DNA from: Rhypophila decipiens
Lineage: Eukaryota > Ascomycota > Sordariomycetes > Sordariales > Naviculisporaceae
Assembly: GCA_033297075.1 (NCBI GenBank)
Contig: MU858077.1
Coordinates: forward strand, 186,001-250,000
DNA: 64,000 nt
Direction: 5' to 3'
Position 1 is the stretch's first letter; each line of letters starts with the position of its first letter. A program made the position numbers and the translations under genes. The notes under the pieces are model-generated. The model had not been told where the DNA came from. It did not search any database and saw only the letters and a list, made by a program, of their open reading frames with translations. Of this stretch, positions 50,661 to 61,500 are shown piece by piece.

Positions 50661-53059
50661 TTACACGACAGTGTCGTTCGAGGTTGTATATCCTTGCGAA
50701 GAAGGATACTCAATCACCTTGGGCTTGGCTTCGTCGTCATTTGCAGCCACAGGCTGTTTTTCGTGAGCATCCTGACCAGGTAGGGCTGCATCGAAGCCTG
50801 CCTCGACGGCTTCAACTTCGTCGTGTTCGAGATACTTGCCCATCTCAAGATCACGACGTGTGGCACTGTGCCTCTGCCTTGCCCTGAAAGCCTTGCGTGC
50901 CTCGAACGTGAAGTTCAGTTGATCCAGGCACCTCTCGATTTTGGCCTGGAGGAGCTCGTTGACATGAAACGCAAGCTGCTGGCTCACAAAGATGCCCTCG
51001 AACCGGTAGCTCAGCCACAGATAGAGCACAATCGCCTTGTGGAGCGATTCGAGCCTCAGGAGGTGGGTTTTATCCGTAAAGGCAGGGTCCGTCTCCTCAA
51101 CGTCAAGCGCCTCCAAGTCGATCTCGGGGATATCGAGTAGGTGTCCGCTTGTCGACGTCGAGATGCACTTCGCCATAGCCGCGATCAGCCTCTGCTGAGC
51201 CTCTTCTCGAATTGTAACGGGTGCATAGAGCAGAGTGCAGCGGTCGGCGATGCTCATGGGATAATCCTGGATGGCTTCGGCGACGCCAATCTCGTCCGTC
51301 AGGGCTGCCATGAAGAACGGGTTCGAGATTCTAGAGATCTCGCGGAGTCGTGACAGGATAAAAGAGAAAGGCGTCTGTGGCGGGAAGAAAGAGCAGAACC
51401 TCTCGATGATGAAGGAAGGCGGCTGGATAGCGGCAGCCTGAATCGGCGGCGCCTCTTCATGGAAGGATGCCGCTATATGCTCCAAGTCCTGCTCATCCAA
51501 CGTGGTCACATAACCGGGGGTCCCCCATTTGGCTGGCGAAGCAGCAGTGGTCTCGGGATCCTTGGCCGGGCTGGAGTCAGCCCCCGATTGAGCTCCCGGC
51601 TGGGCAGCCGCTGTTTGAATTGCCTGGTTGGCGGTTTTGTACCGCCCAGCACGTCCTCCGATTTGCTTCACTTCGGGGATGGTCAGTGTGCGGTGGCCGA
51701 TGCCATCAAATTTGGTGGACGACTCAAAGATGACCCGTTTGATCTCCAGATTAAGACCCATGCCGATGGCATCGCTGGCCACGAGGAAATCATAGTCGTT
51801 ATTTGGCTCGTTGAAGAGGGCCGCCTGTTGCGCTCTGGTCTCCGGTGGCAGCGAGCCATACACAACCGCACATCTACGCCCCGTCTCCTTCTCTATGACA
51901 TTCTTGAGCGAATGGATGCTGACTCTCGAAAACGTCACAACGCAATCGCCTTTCTGGAGATGTTTGAAGTCATTGTCCAGGGACTCTTTCATCGTGCGCA
52001 AAGGGCTGAGCCGCTTGTAGTGGTGGATGATGCACTTGTCGCCAATTCTCTCGCACATCTCCTTGATAAGATCGACAGTCCTCTCCTCTCCGCAAAGGTG
52101 CAACTCTTTCGCTTGAATCCCCAAGACTGCCTGTGTCCAGGCAGCTCCACGGTGGGGGTCTCCAATCATTTGAATCTCGTCTATGACCGCGACGTCGACT
52201 TTCTTGCCGATCGGCGACATTTCAACGGTGCAGGATGTGAAGTACTCGTCAACGTTCTCTGGGATCCGCTGCTCTTCTCCCGTCAACAGGGCTACGGGCA
52301 GCCCCTTGGCCTGAAAACGTGAATAAATCTCGTATGCCAACAAACGTAGCGGGCCGGCGTAGATGCCAGTCTTGGCATTCTCCAGCGCCTTGAGAGCATG
52401 ATATGTTTTGCCCGAGTTGGTAGGGCCGACGTGCAAGTGCACTGTGCGCTGCATGACGCGGGTCGCGGGAAACCATTCAAAAGGGTAGCGAAGGTCGGCA
52501 AGCTCGGCTTGCAGCTCGCTAGTAGCCTTTGGAAAGGCGGAGCGCATCAGGAAGGCCTGGAAGGAGTACTTGAGCTCCTTACCCAGGCCTTGCGTATCGC
52601 CTTTGACGAACGCATTACGGAGGTTCCAAAAGAGCGGATTCGTATCTCTGCCATCCTCCCCGTTCAGACTAGCTCGAGCAAATGCTTTTTTTATGGCGAG
52701 GAGGAAGAGGTTCGACTCGCGGATAAGATGTTGTTGGCTCGTGACCTTGAAGGAGCGATACTCGGAGTGTTCGGCAGTCCATTTCCCCATGTCAACCAAA
52801 ACTCTTTCGAATCGCGACTCGACGAGCTGTTGGAACATGGAATAGTTCTTTTTCCGAGTGCTGCCTTTCGTCTCGCGATCGGGGGCCTGAGATTTGAATT
52901 GTGGAGGCTGGGACTGGCAGAGAATCAGAACTGTGCTCAAAAGGAGTGGCACCGGCCAAGTATTCATACCTTCTTCCATGATGATGTCGATCTGAAGCGG
53001 CGAGTAACATGGAACATGCTCGCCGGGCTCAGCCGCCTGGCTGCTAAGAACGACTTCAT
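50661..53059 (-). CDS. SUV3: Mitochondrial ATP-dependent RNA helicase Suv3
   Basis: Helicase of the mitochondrial RNA degradosome, which works with an RNase II-type exonuclease in the matrix. A short first exon, 53059-52970 (30 codons), encodes a matrix presequence rich in Arg/Ser (MKSFLAARRLSPASM and on); the 56-nt intron (donor GTATGA, acceptor CTGCCAG) joins it in phase 0 to exon 2, 52913-50661, giving 780 residues. The DExH core shows GPTNSGKTYHAL (Walker A, about 193), IDEIQMIGD (motif II, about 275), SDAIGMGLNLEIKRV (motif V) and QIGGRAGRYK (motif VI). An Ala/Ser/Pro-rich insertion of about 40 residues follows motif VI. The Suv3 C-terminal helical region is present. It is divergent from the R-SNARE gene across about 500 bp. 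Confidence 0.96.
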
Positions 53060-53565
53060 CGCGGCTTTGGAAGTAACCTTGGAGTCATGGCGATCTGGTA
53101 ACAACGGTGTACGGTATGCCGGGTCACCGAGACACGAGAAACAGGAGCAGAAAAATTCGATGCAGGTGGGAAAGCGCGGTAGGGGGCGTTGTAATACGGT
53201 AGCCTTTCTCCGGCTTCAACCGATGAAATGGCCATTAGAAACGGGGTCTTGGTCCTCGGAAAATTAAGCTGCAATCAGTTGCCTTCAAACAGGGGTTCTG
53301 CGCAGCTTATCGGCACGTGATTCCCCGGCCGCAGACCGGCAGGGACGCGAAACACTTGGCGTGGACTGTGGGGCTGCAGCGGCTTCGTCATCATGCATGC
53401 AGGTCTGGCAATTGGATCGGGATGGACATCCACACTTGATCCGACCCATCACCCATCTCTCGAAGACAGATCTTTCTGCCTGCCTGCAATATCAAGTGCT
53501 TATCCATACGGTATAACTGCATCTACTTTCTCCTTTGAACTGGTCCAATCCGCAGGCCGTCAACC
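53060..53565. promoter_or_regulatory. Divergent promoter region, Suv3 / R-SNARE
   Basis: This 506-bp spacer lies between the two divergent starts. A minus-strand frame continues upstream of the Suv3 ATG but lacks an ATG in good context and is not needed for the presequence. Confidence 0.5.
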
Positions 53566-54390
53566 ATGGCTTCATCGTCGACTCCTGCAACGCCCCTCCT
53601 CTAGTACGTGATGCCCTATTTCCCCCGCCCCCATCAAGAGACAGTCTTCTCGTACTCGACCAGGAAACATGCTCAGCCTCGTACTGCAAAATGCTAACCC
53701 ACCGGCCGCAGCTCCTGCATCGCGCACAACTCCACAATCCTCGCCGAATGCACCACCTCAGCCTCAAGCCAGACCTCCAGCCTGGCCTCCCTGGTCCTCC
53801 CAAAGATTGAGCACAAGACGCCGCAAAAGCTCACCTACAGCCACGGGTCCTACCACATCCACTTCATCGCCGAGGCCCCCTCGGAGCACTCCAGCAGTTC
53901 GCCCTCAGCAGGCGGCCTCACTTTCCTGGTCGTAGCCGAGAGCAGTCTAGGCCGACGCATCTCGTTCGGCTTCCTGGTCGAGATCCGCGACCGCTTCCTG
54001 GCCAAATACCCGCCCGAGACGACCGACTTCGGCGACCTGCCCAACTATGGCGCGGGCGCATTCAACGGCGAGCTGAGGGAATTGATGGTGGAGTTTGGCA
54101 CGACCGAGCAAGGGCGGGAAGATGCCTTCTCCAATGTCCAGCGCGAGATTGACGACGTCCGGGGTATCATGACGAGGAATATTGAAGGCTTGTTGGAGCG
54201 CGGGGAGAGGATGGATTTGCTAGTGGACAAGACGGACCGGCTGGGTGGGAGCGCGAGGGAGTTCCGGGTCCGTAGTAGGGGCTTGAAACGCAGGATGTGG
54301 TGGAAGAACGTCAAGCTCATGAGCTTGCTTGCCTTGGTTTTGTGCTTGATTATTCTGGCGGTGGTGATTTCCGTCAAGAACAGTTTTTGA
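53566..54390 (+). CDS. Longin R-SNARE of the VAMP7/Nyv1 type
   Basis: Tail-anchored vesicle SNARE, probably in vacuolar or endosomal fusion by comparison with Nyv1/VAMP7. Two exons, 53566-53603 and 53712-54390, with a 108-nt intron (donor GTACGT, branch GCTAAC) in phase 2, encode 238 residues. Exon 1 holds MASSSTPATPLL and joins Y-S-C-I-A-H, the first beta strand of the longin domain (about 13-130, ending RDRFLAKYP). The R-SNARE motif spans about 150-205 with the zero-layer Arg in LLERGERMDLLVDKTDRL. The C-terminal hydrophobic anchor LMSLLALVLCLIILAVVISV is followed by only KNSF. The TM anchor excludes Ykt6, and the sequence around the motif fits VAMP7 better than Sec22. Confidence 0.93.
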
Positions 54391-55744
54391 GATTGAGTCG
54401 GGGAATATTGTGACGGCGCTTGTCTGAGTTGATCCTTCTTTTTTGGCGTTCACGGGTACCTGGCACTTTTGGTTCGTGTTCTTGTGCGCATGTTGGAATT
54501 CAGACCAGGAGGGCGGTCCACAAATCAAGAATGTAACCACCTATTCTGCTCTTTTTTTATGTCATTATATCATTGCTGCAGTCTCTGTCACCGGCCTTAC
54601 GCAACGAAACCATGATCTTTTATATCATCATCGTCAAGCCAAGTGTGCTTCTTTCTATTCCTAGTCTTCGGTCGGTCTGTCGTTGAACATGTACACAGAG
54701 CCATTGCAATTTCGCACTTGACAAGCTCAGGTCATTATGGTCCACGCCCCTATCTGATCAAGCTTCTCCGTTGGATATAAGTTTTCAGCAAGCCATGCTT
54801 GATGGTTCACCAGAGCCCATGTATTCCTTTACCGACGACATTATCGGCCTCCCCTGGACAGGTACTAACTACTAACTGCCAGATTATACACCAGGTAAAC
54901 ACATGCCCAGAAAAGGATGGAATATAAACCCCAAGTTCCTCCCTCCTCATAACCTCGACGGTCGCTGCGATGTCGTATCCTGGTAGATATACCCATGTGC
55001 CACGGGGTTAATCGCCTGCGGCTGGGGCTGTTGTTGCGCAACATGTATCCTCTGGTGCTGCTGAGCCCGCAGTTTATCTGTGAAGAAGACGGGGTGGCAG
55101 TGTGATGAGTTGTGTACTGGTGCCGGTACTGGCGATAATTGTTGGTGGAGGTGGGGATGATATGGTCCAACGACCGCGGCGGCATGCGCCGAGTTTGTGG
55201 TGGAGGCCATTTGTAAATTTTGCTGACTTTACTGTTTTCTTCTTCTCCTTGACTGTTGTGGTTTTGATGTCCAAATCCAAACAACCTCAGCTTGGTGAGC
55301 TTTAGGGATACCGGCCCGGGATAGGGCGGGGGAATAATATTCGTGTTTGTTTGGGCTTGCTGAATGGCTTGCCCCTCGCACAGGGACAGACTTGAGGCGA
55401 AAATGAATCGGGCGTGTAAAGTTAACACAGGGTTGATACCTTGTATAGGTAGATAGGTTGTGAAGTCTGAGTGAGGCACCTAGTCCCCTAGCAGCTTATA
55501 AACGTCATTATTCACGTGAAGTTGCCGCGGGAGTCAATTGAGCAGAGGCCCCGCAGCGGGCTCGGGCCCGCAACTGCTGCCGCGAACCAAAGACGAGCTC
55601 GGATTGTCAATCTCCCCCACATTTCGCCCAAGCGTTGTTCAGCACCAAGGGAAACATCGCATGCTGTGGTACCGAAGACTCGGATGAAAATATGGGACTT
55701 GAGACTGAATAATTAGTATAGAGGTAGGGTAATACCCGACCGCT
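54391..55744. other. Convergent intergenic region; one doubtful small ORF
   Basis: Most of this 1.35 kb looks non-coding. A minus-strand frame with a good-context ATG (55210-54947, 87 codons) is Gln/His/Pro-rich and ends DTTSQRPSRL. It overlaps a longer non-ATG frame (55479-54865). Neither has a recognisable domain or a convincing intron. I leave them unannotated as genes. Confidence 0.45.
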
Positions 55745-57043
55745 TTATTTTGACTTTGCCGACTTTGATTTCTTCCCATCCTTATTCCCCTTTGCCTTTT
55801 CCTTTTCTTTCTCCTTTTCCTTTTGGGCCTTCTTTGCTCTCCCTTTGGCAATCGTTTCAAGCAGAGCGTCAATCTCTTCCACCTTTTCCGCTTCTCTTGC
55901 TTCTTCTTGCTTCATCTCCTCTGCCTTCTTCGCTTTCGCCCTCTTAAGAGCCGCTTCCTTCTCGGCCTTCTCAATCAACTTGTCGCTACTTTCCCACAGT
56001 TTCTTTGCCACCTCCTCATCGCAGACATCCTTTCTCGCATAGTCGACTTGGATGCACTCCTTGACCATCTTGCCCCCGGCATTCCGACCAGGCCCCATAC
56101 TCGAATCCATGACAGTAAACAAGATAGACTGCGCCCCCATGTTTGCACTCTTGAGTAACAGCCACCATATCGGGTACATGAGAATATAGATGAAGAGGCC
56201 CCATATGGTTCCGCGGGAGAGCCAGCGCATCGTTCCTGGTGTCCTGGTAAAGCCCGGATCCGCCAAGATGACCCTGGCATTCATGGGCAACTGGTCCGGG
56301 CGTTTGTATGCATCCAGGTGCTTCTGATATGCACACGCAAATACCATCAACGCCAATTTACTCCTCGCGTATGCGCCCTTTGGTGACCAGGTATTCTTTT
56401 CAAGCGCCTTGTCCAGCGGTGGGGAGGATATGTAGGAAGAACACGTCGTCACGACGATGCGTACGTCGCGGTCGAATGGCTGAGCCCGGATCGCTGGGCT
56501 CAGAATCCCTAGCAAATGAAAATTGGCCAGGTAGTTGACCATCCATGTTGTCTCGATCCCTTCGGCTGTTTCTTTTCGTGCACCGCCGGGGGGAGTCATG
56601 GTCGCAGCGCCGAGGATGATGGCGTCGAGACGTCGCGGCGGTGAGTTGTCGACCCAGCGAGTCGCAAACTGTCGGATGCTATGGAGAGAGCTTAGATCGA
56701 CTTGCTCGGCATAGATGAATTGGTTTTCGGTGCGCTCCCGCATATCCTCGACAAACTCTATGAGGAAGGGATCGGATGGTGACTGGTGTGTGAGAAGGAC
56801 GACCTGTGCGCCTCGTTTCGCGAGCTCGTATGTTGTAACAGCACCAATTCCTGATGTTCCGCCAGTCATCAAAATCACGCGCCCGTGGAGGTTCTTTTCT
56901 GCCTTGTTGGTGGCGCCCGCGCTGTACCATTTCGTCAAGGCGAGGGCTCCGATAGAGCTCGTCCATTTGACCAGTGTCCATGCCTCTGGCATCCAATCCG
57001 GCGGACCCTCAAGGAGAACGTGTGTTAAAAACGGAATCGGCAT
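55745..57043 (-). CDS. Short-chain dehydrogenase/reductase, Env9-like
   Basis: NAD(P)-dependent oxidoreductase of 432 residues, intronless. The Rossmann motif TGGTSGIG lies at about 60-67 after an N-terminal region with a hydrophobic stretch. The catalytic Ser is in VVTTCSSYISSP, and the Tyr/Lys pair is in AYARSKLAL. A second membrane-seeking segment, IWGLFIYILMYPIWWLLL, lies at about 275-292, and the last 80 residues are an extreme Lys/Glu/Ala-rich coiled tail (KEKEKEKEKAKG). The layout resembles yeast Env9 and retinol-dehydrogenase-like SDRs of lipid droplets and ER, so membrane association is likely; the substrate is unknown. It is divergent from the G-patch gene across 411 bp. Confidence 0.9.
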   Translation of the reverse strand: MPIPFLTHVLLEGPPDWMPEAWTLVKWTSSIGALALTKWYSAGATNKAEKNLHGRVILMTGGTSGIGAVTTYELAKRGAQVVLLTHQSPSDPFLIEFVEDMRERTENQFIYAEQVDLSSLHSIRQFATRWVDNSPPRRLDAIILGAATMTPPGGARKETAEGIETTWMVNYLANFHLLGILSPAIRAQPFDRDVRIVVTTCSSYISSPPLDKALEKNTWSPKGAYARSKLALMVFACAYQKHLDAYKRPDQLPMNARVILADPGFTRTPGTMRWLSRGTIWGLFIYILMYPIWWLLLKSANMGAQSILFTVMDSSMGPGRNAGGKMVKECIQVDYARKDVCDEEVAKKLWESSDKLIEKAEKEAALKRAKAKKAEEMKQEEAREAEKVEEIDALLETIAKGRAKKAQKEKEKEKEKAKGNKDGKKSKSAKSK

Positions 57044-57454
57044 GTTGATTCAGTTGATTTGCAATATGTCCATCGGTGTTTGGGTGCGTGTCGCTGGAAC
57101 TTGGGCAAAAGCTGCGACAGAACAACGTGCTCGAATCGGATTCTGGCAGGGTTGATCCAATCGATAACAAATCAATTTCAGGGGCTGATTTCGGGAACGG
57201 GGCCGCAGTTGATGCTTGTGACGCTACGTCATTGGCCGCTCGACAACCGGGTTAGTTCGAGCTTCTGCACATCCACCACTAAATTTAGCTCACACTCACA
57301 GCGGGCGTCCGACTCGTGTCTGAAATCCGTTACCTTCCGGACAACCATATGTCTCAAGCTGCCGCTTCATTCACCATTCCCTTTCAACATCGCGAGCGAA
57401 ACAAACTTGACCCTTCCCAGCGGGTTTTTACGTTCTCACTTTGCAGATGAAGTA
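57044..57454. promoter_or_regulatory. Divergent promoter region, SDR / G-patch gene
   Basis: The plus-strand G-patch frame stays open through all of this spacer, so an N-terminal extension is formally possible. An acceptor-like CACTTTGCAG at 57437-57446 hints at a 5' UTR intron ending just before the chosen ATG. Confidence 0.4.
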
Positions 57455-58309
57455 ATGGCAACAGACAACCAACCCCAGCCGCAAAAGGCTAGGATCCCTG
57501 AACGCGACGATATCAACGATGACGATTACGACAACGATATTCCCCTCCAACACAGGCGCCCGTTCGGAACCAGACTTTTTCAAACGCAATTCATCGCCTT
57601 TGTGCCAGCCGCCGAAGCGACATACACATCCGAGCAGCATAGCCAGGCAAAGGAGGAGGAAAAGAACAGCAGCGTACCCGAAATGTACCTAAACCTTGTA
57701 CAATCCTCCAACAGTGGTTCCACCGGAAATAAACCCCCGACTGTCAACAACCCCACCACCCAAGAGACCGGCCAAGAGGCAGAGGCAGAGCCGCAAATTC
57801 AAACAACAAGATGCCAGGTCTGTCAACGCTCGATACCCGTATCCGAGCAAAAGGCGCACGAGACCTCCATCCCCCACCAAAGCCGCCTCGAGCACTCGCA
57901 CCCGCCCTCAGCACTGAACAGAAACCGCATGGGACTCGCCTATCTCTCCGGACACGGATGGGATCCAGACGCGCGTAAAGGACTCGGCGCGTCGCACCAG
58001 GGAATCCAGTACCCGCTCAAGACGAAGGCCAAGGACGACAAGCTGGGCATCGGTATCAAGCTTCCCAACAAGAATCTGCCCCCGATGGGCGCAAAGAACA
58101 ACGAGAGAAGCCAAGGTAAACTCCTTGGCGCCGGTCAGGTCAGGAAGCTGGTCAAAGAGGAGAAGCGCAAGCTAGAAAAGATTCGCAGGCAGTTGTTTGG
58201 GAACGATAAGCAGGAGAGGTATCTGGAGAAGGGGTCTGCTAACGGTGATACTAGTAATAAGCTGGATAGGTATCTCAGAAACCAAACACCTCCACCCGAA
58301 ACCACGTAA
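57455..58309 (+). CDS. G-patch and C2H2 zinc-finger protein (GPANK1-like)
   Basis: Probable nuclear RNA-processing cofactor; G-patch proteins commonly activate DEAH helicases (family knowledge), but the partner here is unknown. The intronless frame encodes 284 residues from the ATG at 57455. The acidic N-terminus is followed by a zinc-finger-like C-x2-C-x11-H-x5-H (C120, C123, H135, H141) directly before the G-patch at about 158-200 (RMGLAYLSGHGWDPDARKGL, then HQGIQYPLK). The tail is basic and coiled (VKEEKRKLEKIRRQLFG). The zinc finger next to a G-patch resembles the C-terminal half of animal GPANK1. The frame is open upstream of the chosen Met, so the true start could be earlier. It converges on the CPSase-ATCase gene, stop to stop 287 bp. 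Confidence 0.85.
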   Translation: MATDNQPQPQKARIPERDDINDDDYDNDIPLQHRRPFGTRLFQTQFIAFVPAAEATYTSEQHSQAKEEEKNSSVPEMYLNLVQSSNSGSTGNKPPTVNNPTTQETGQEAEAEPQIQTTRCQVCQRSIPVSEQKAHETSIPHQSRLEHSHPPSALNRNRMGLAYLSGHGWDPDARKGLGASHQGIQYPLKTKAKDDKLGIGIKLPNKNLPPMGAKNNERSQGKLLGAGQVRKLVKEEKRKLEKIRRQLFGNDKQERYLEKGSANGDTSNKLDRYLRNQTPPPETT

Positions 58310-58596
58310 CAGAAACATTAAACAATACAAAATACATGCACAGTACGTAAACTAAGTAAATCCCCTCTAATATAAGGTCTATAGATATTAAATAAACTGC
58401 TTACGGGTCTACCCTTTTGGTTATGCGATTTATATAGTCTAAACTAGAAAAGAAAAGGAACAAGAAAACCCCCTTTTAACGCCTCCATTTCCCCGCCCGT
58501 TTTAAATAAACCTCGATATGCAAACATGGTCGAAAGGCATAGCTCTATCATGAAAAGATCAGACACACAAACAAGATGAGAGTTCTGCCGTATATC

Positions 58597-61500
58597 TTAA
58601 CCAGACATGACAAGCGCCAACAAGGCCATACGACAATAGAGACCATATCTCATCTAGAAACGAAACTGTCAGCATGTGCTCTCGGGGATGAATGGGATCA
58701 ATGGAAAACTCACCTGTCTAAAGTAGGCAGCCCGGCTGTCAAAGTCAACCTCCTCCGCAACTTCATCGTTCCTTGGCAACGGGTGCAGCACAACCATGCT
58801 CTTCTTAGCGTGCTTGAGTGTCCTGTTGTTGATCCTGTATGAATTCTTGACTCTCTCATACTCGTCAAGGTCAGGGAACCTTTCCTTCTGGACGCGAGTG
58901 CAGTACAGCACGTCACTTCTCGCCAGGATCTCGGGCATCAACTCCTCCGACTCGCAGAGCAGCTGGCCTGCTGCTACCAGTTGGTTGCGGACATTCTTCG
59001 GCAAGGCAAGCGACTTGGGCGAGACGAGCTGGACCTTGACTTGGTAGTGGCGTAGTAGATAGACCAAGGAGTGCACCGGACGGCCGTAGAGCAGGTCACC
59101 AACAAAGGTGATAGTAAGACCCTGAACCGTCCCCAGTTCCTCACGGATCGTATACAGGTCGAGGAAAGCCTGTGTAGGGTGCTCCTTGCTTCCGTTACCG
59201 CCATTGATGACGGGCACAGGGCTGAAACGTCTGGCCACATCGACAGACTTCTCATCGGGATGACGAAGGACAATGGCATCACCATAGCAAGCAAGTGTGC
59301 GGATCGTATCCTGAAGAGTCTCACCCTTTTGGACCGACGAGCTTGATGTGTCAATGGCTACTGTCTTCCCTCCTAGGCGTTGCATCGCAGTGTCGAAAGA
59401 TGCCGACGTTCTGGTAGAAGGCTCGTAGAACAACGTGCAAAGCACGCGGCCACGAAGAATATCCAAGACGCCCTGACGTTCCACGCCTAGACGCATCTCC
59501 TGGGCGACGGTGAACAAGAGATGTAGGTCTGAACGCGAGTATTCGGACACGGACAGCACATGGGACCTCTTGAAGGGAGATGGTCCCGCAAGCAGTCCCT
59601 GGATAGACGAACTCACAAGGGGTTGCAGGCCCAAGGCATTATTGGCAAACTCATCGGCGGCGGTACCCCTGCTGGGAGACAAGGGCGATGTGAAGGACTC
59701 GTGCTTGGAACGCAGGCCCATGGGGCGAGGCCCAAGTAGGGACTGGCGTCTCATATCGAGAGGCGTTTCTGGCACAGTTGAAGCAGGTCTAATGGCGGGA
59801 GAAGAGACGACGGGGAGAGGCATTGCTCCGTGCGTGGACATGTCTGTACCCTTGGGGGGGGCGGGAAGAGGGGAGCCGTCAAGGCACACAACATGGTCCT
59901 GGAAAGTAACGCGCTGGACAGCACCCCGCATCACCTTCCCGGTAAACGGAGACCAGTTCTTGGCCATCGGCACGGCATAAGGCCGATCAATCTCCACCTC
60001 CAAGGTGGTGTTGACCTGGTCATGGAGCTCGAAGATGTGGATAGGGTTCTGGTGAAGACGGAGTTTGATGTCGTCAATGGTGAGCTTACCCTCAGTAACC
60101 GAGGTAAGGAGCAGCGGGAGCGCGTCTGAGATACCAACGGCAGCATCGGTGGTCTTCTTCAGGAAGTGAGCAAGCTGGTAAGGCAGACTTCCCACGGAAA
60201 ACACATCAATGGTCTCCAAGTGCTCCCAGAGCGCCGCCTGGTCTTCGGCAGTGGGCAAGAAGTGGCAGCCTGGATAGTCCTTCTGAGAGAGGTACAGCGA
60301 GTAGATGGACACGTCGCAGGTGACCTTCAGGCCCTTCTCCTTTGAAAGGGCGATAAGCCCGATGTCTTCCTTGGTAGTGACGGCCGTCACGTGGATGCGG
60401 CGATTGTGCAGGCTTGCGAGGAGGAGAATGGAGGCAAGGTCACTCGTCCTGGCATCGGTGATGATGGGCTTGTGAGTAGGCCAAGCGTCGAAGTGAGCCT
60501 GCACAGCAGCCACCTTTCCGATGTTGTCCGAGAGGGTGTTGAACGGAATGAATAGAGAGCCCACATCACCCGTGACGTGGCTGATCTGGTTGGCATTGGT
60601 CGACGTGGCAGTGACCGAGAAGTTGTAATCACAGAAGCCTCCACGCTTGCTGTTCTGCTGGGCTGCCTTCAAGGTGACTGCATCGGTAATATCACCGTCA
60701 ATGCCGACAGGCATGATGCGAATCATGCTGAAGCCAGCAGCAATCGATGCCTTTGTAACATTGTACAGGTCCAGGCTGCCAGGAGTGACAAGCCCTGGAA
60801 CGAATGCTGCAATGTTGATCAAGCCAGGCAGCTGGACGGTGCGATGGCTTGTCTGGTAATCGCGGAGACTGATCTCGAGCTCGAAATGTCTGGCCATGGC
60901 CTCCACCAATATCTTGGCATTCTTGACGTTTGTCACCAGAGGAATCTGGTAGTCCACCGCCATACGACGAGTCTGGTATCCCTTGCTGATGTAATTGGCA
61001 GGGCGTCTATACTTGTTCTTGGAGGGCAGGTTGATGTACATATCGATCATGTTCTTGGCCAGATGCTGCGTGAGAGAGAACTCGGACTTCTGGTTGTCTT
61101 CTTCTTCGCCCAGGACCTCAAGGTATTGGACGGGAACATTATGTGCCTGGAGGAAATCAGCAGTTCCTGCCGTCGCGAAGAGCTTGTAGCCGAGCTTCTG
61201 AAGCTTCACAACCGACGGGAGAATCTCCATCTTGTCGTTGAAGGATCCAATCGAAAGCAGGATGTTGCTCTTGGGGATCTTGAATCCGGTCGAGACGAGA
61301 GCCTTCAGGTAGGCCTCGTACTTGTCAGCTCCAAACGAAGCCACTTCACCAGTCGAGGCCATCTCAACACCGAGAACTGGGTCGGCACCAGACAGACGAG
61401 AGAAGCTGAACTGGGGGACCTTGACACCGACACAGTTGGGAGGGCACTCGGTGGGCGGGTACTCGTCGAAAGGAATGCCCATGATGGCCTTGGTGGCCAT

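Noticed and set aside
51459..53267. Plus-strand frames of about 288 codons each
   Set aside because: They run antisense to Suv3, and no domain is visible.
54865..55479. 204-codon minus-strand frame and an embedded 87-codon ATG frame
   Set aside because: The long frame lacks an ATG start and the short one is low-complexity Gln/His/Pro. There is no domain, so it is only mentioned in the intergenic entry.
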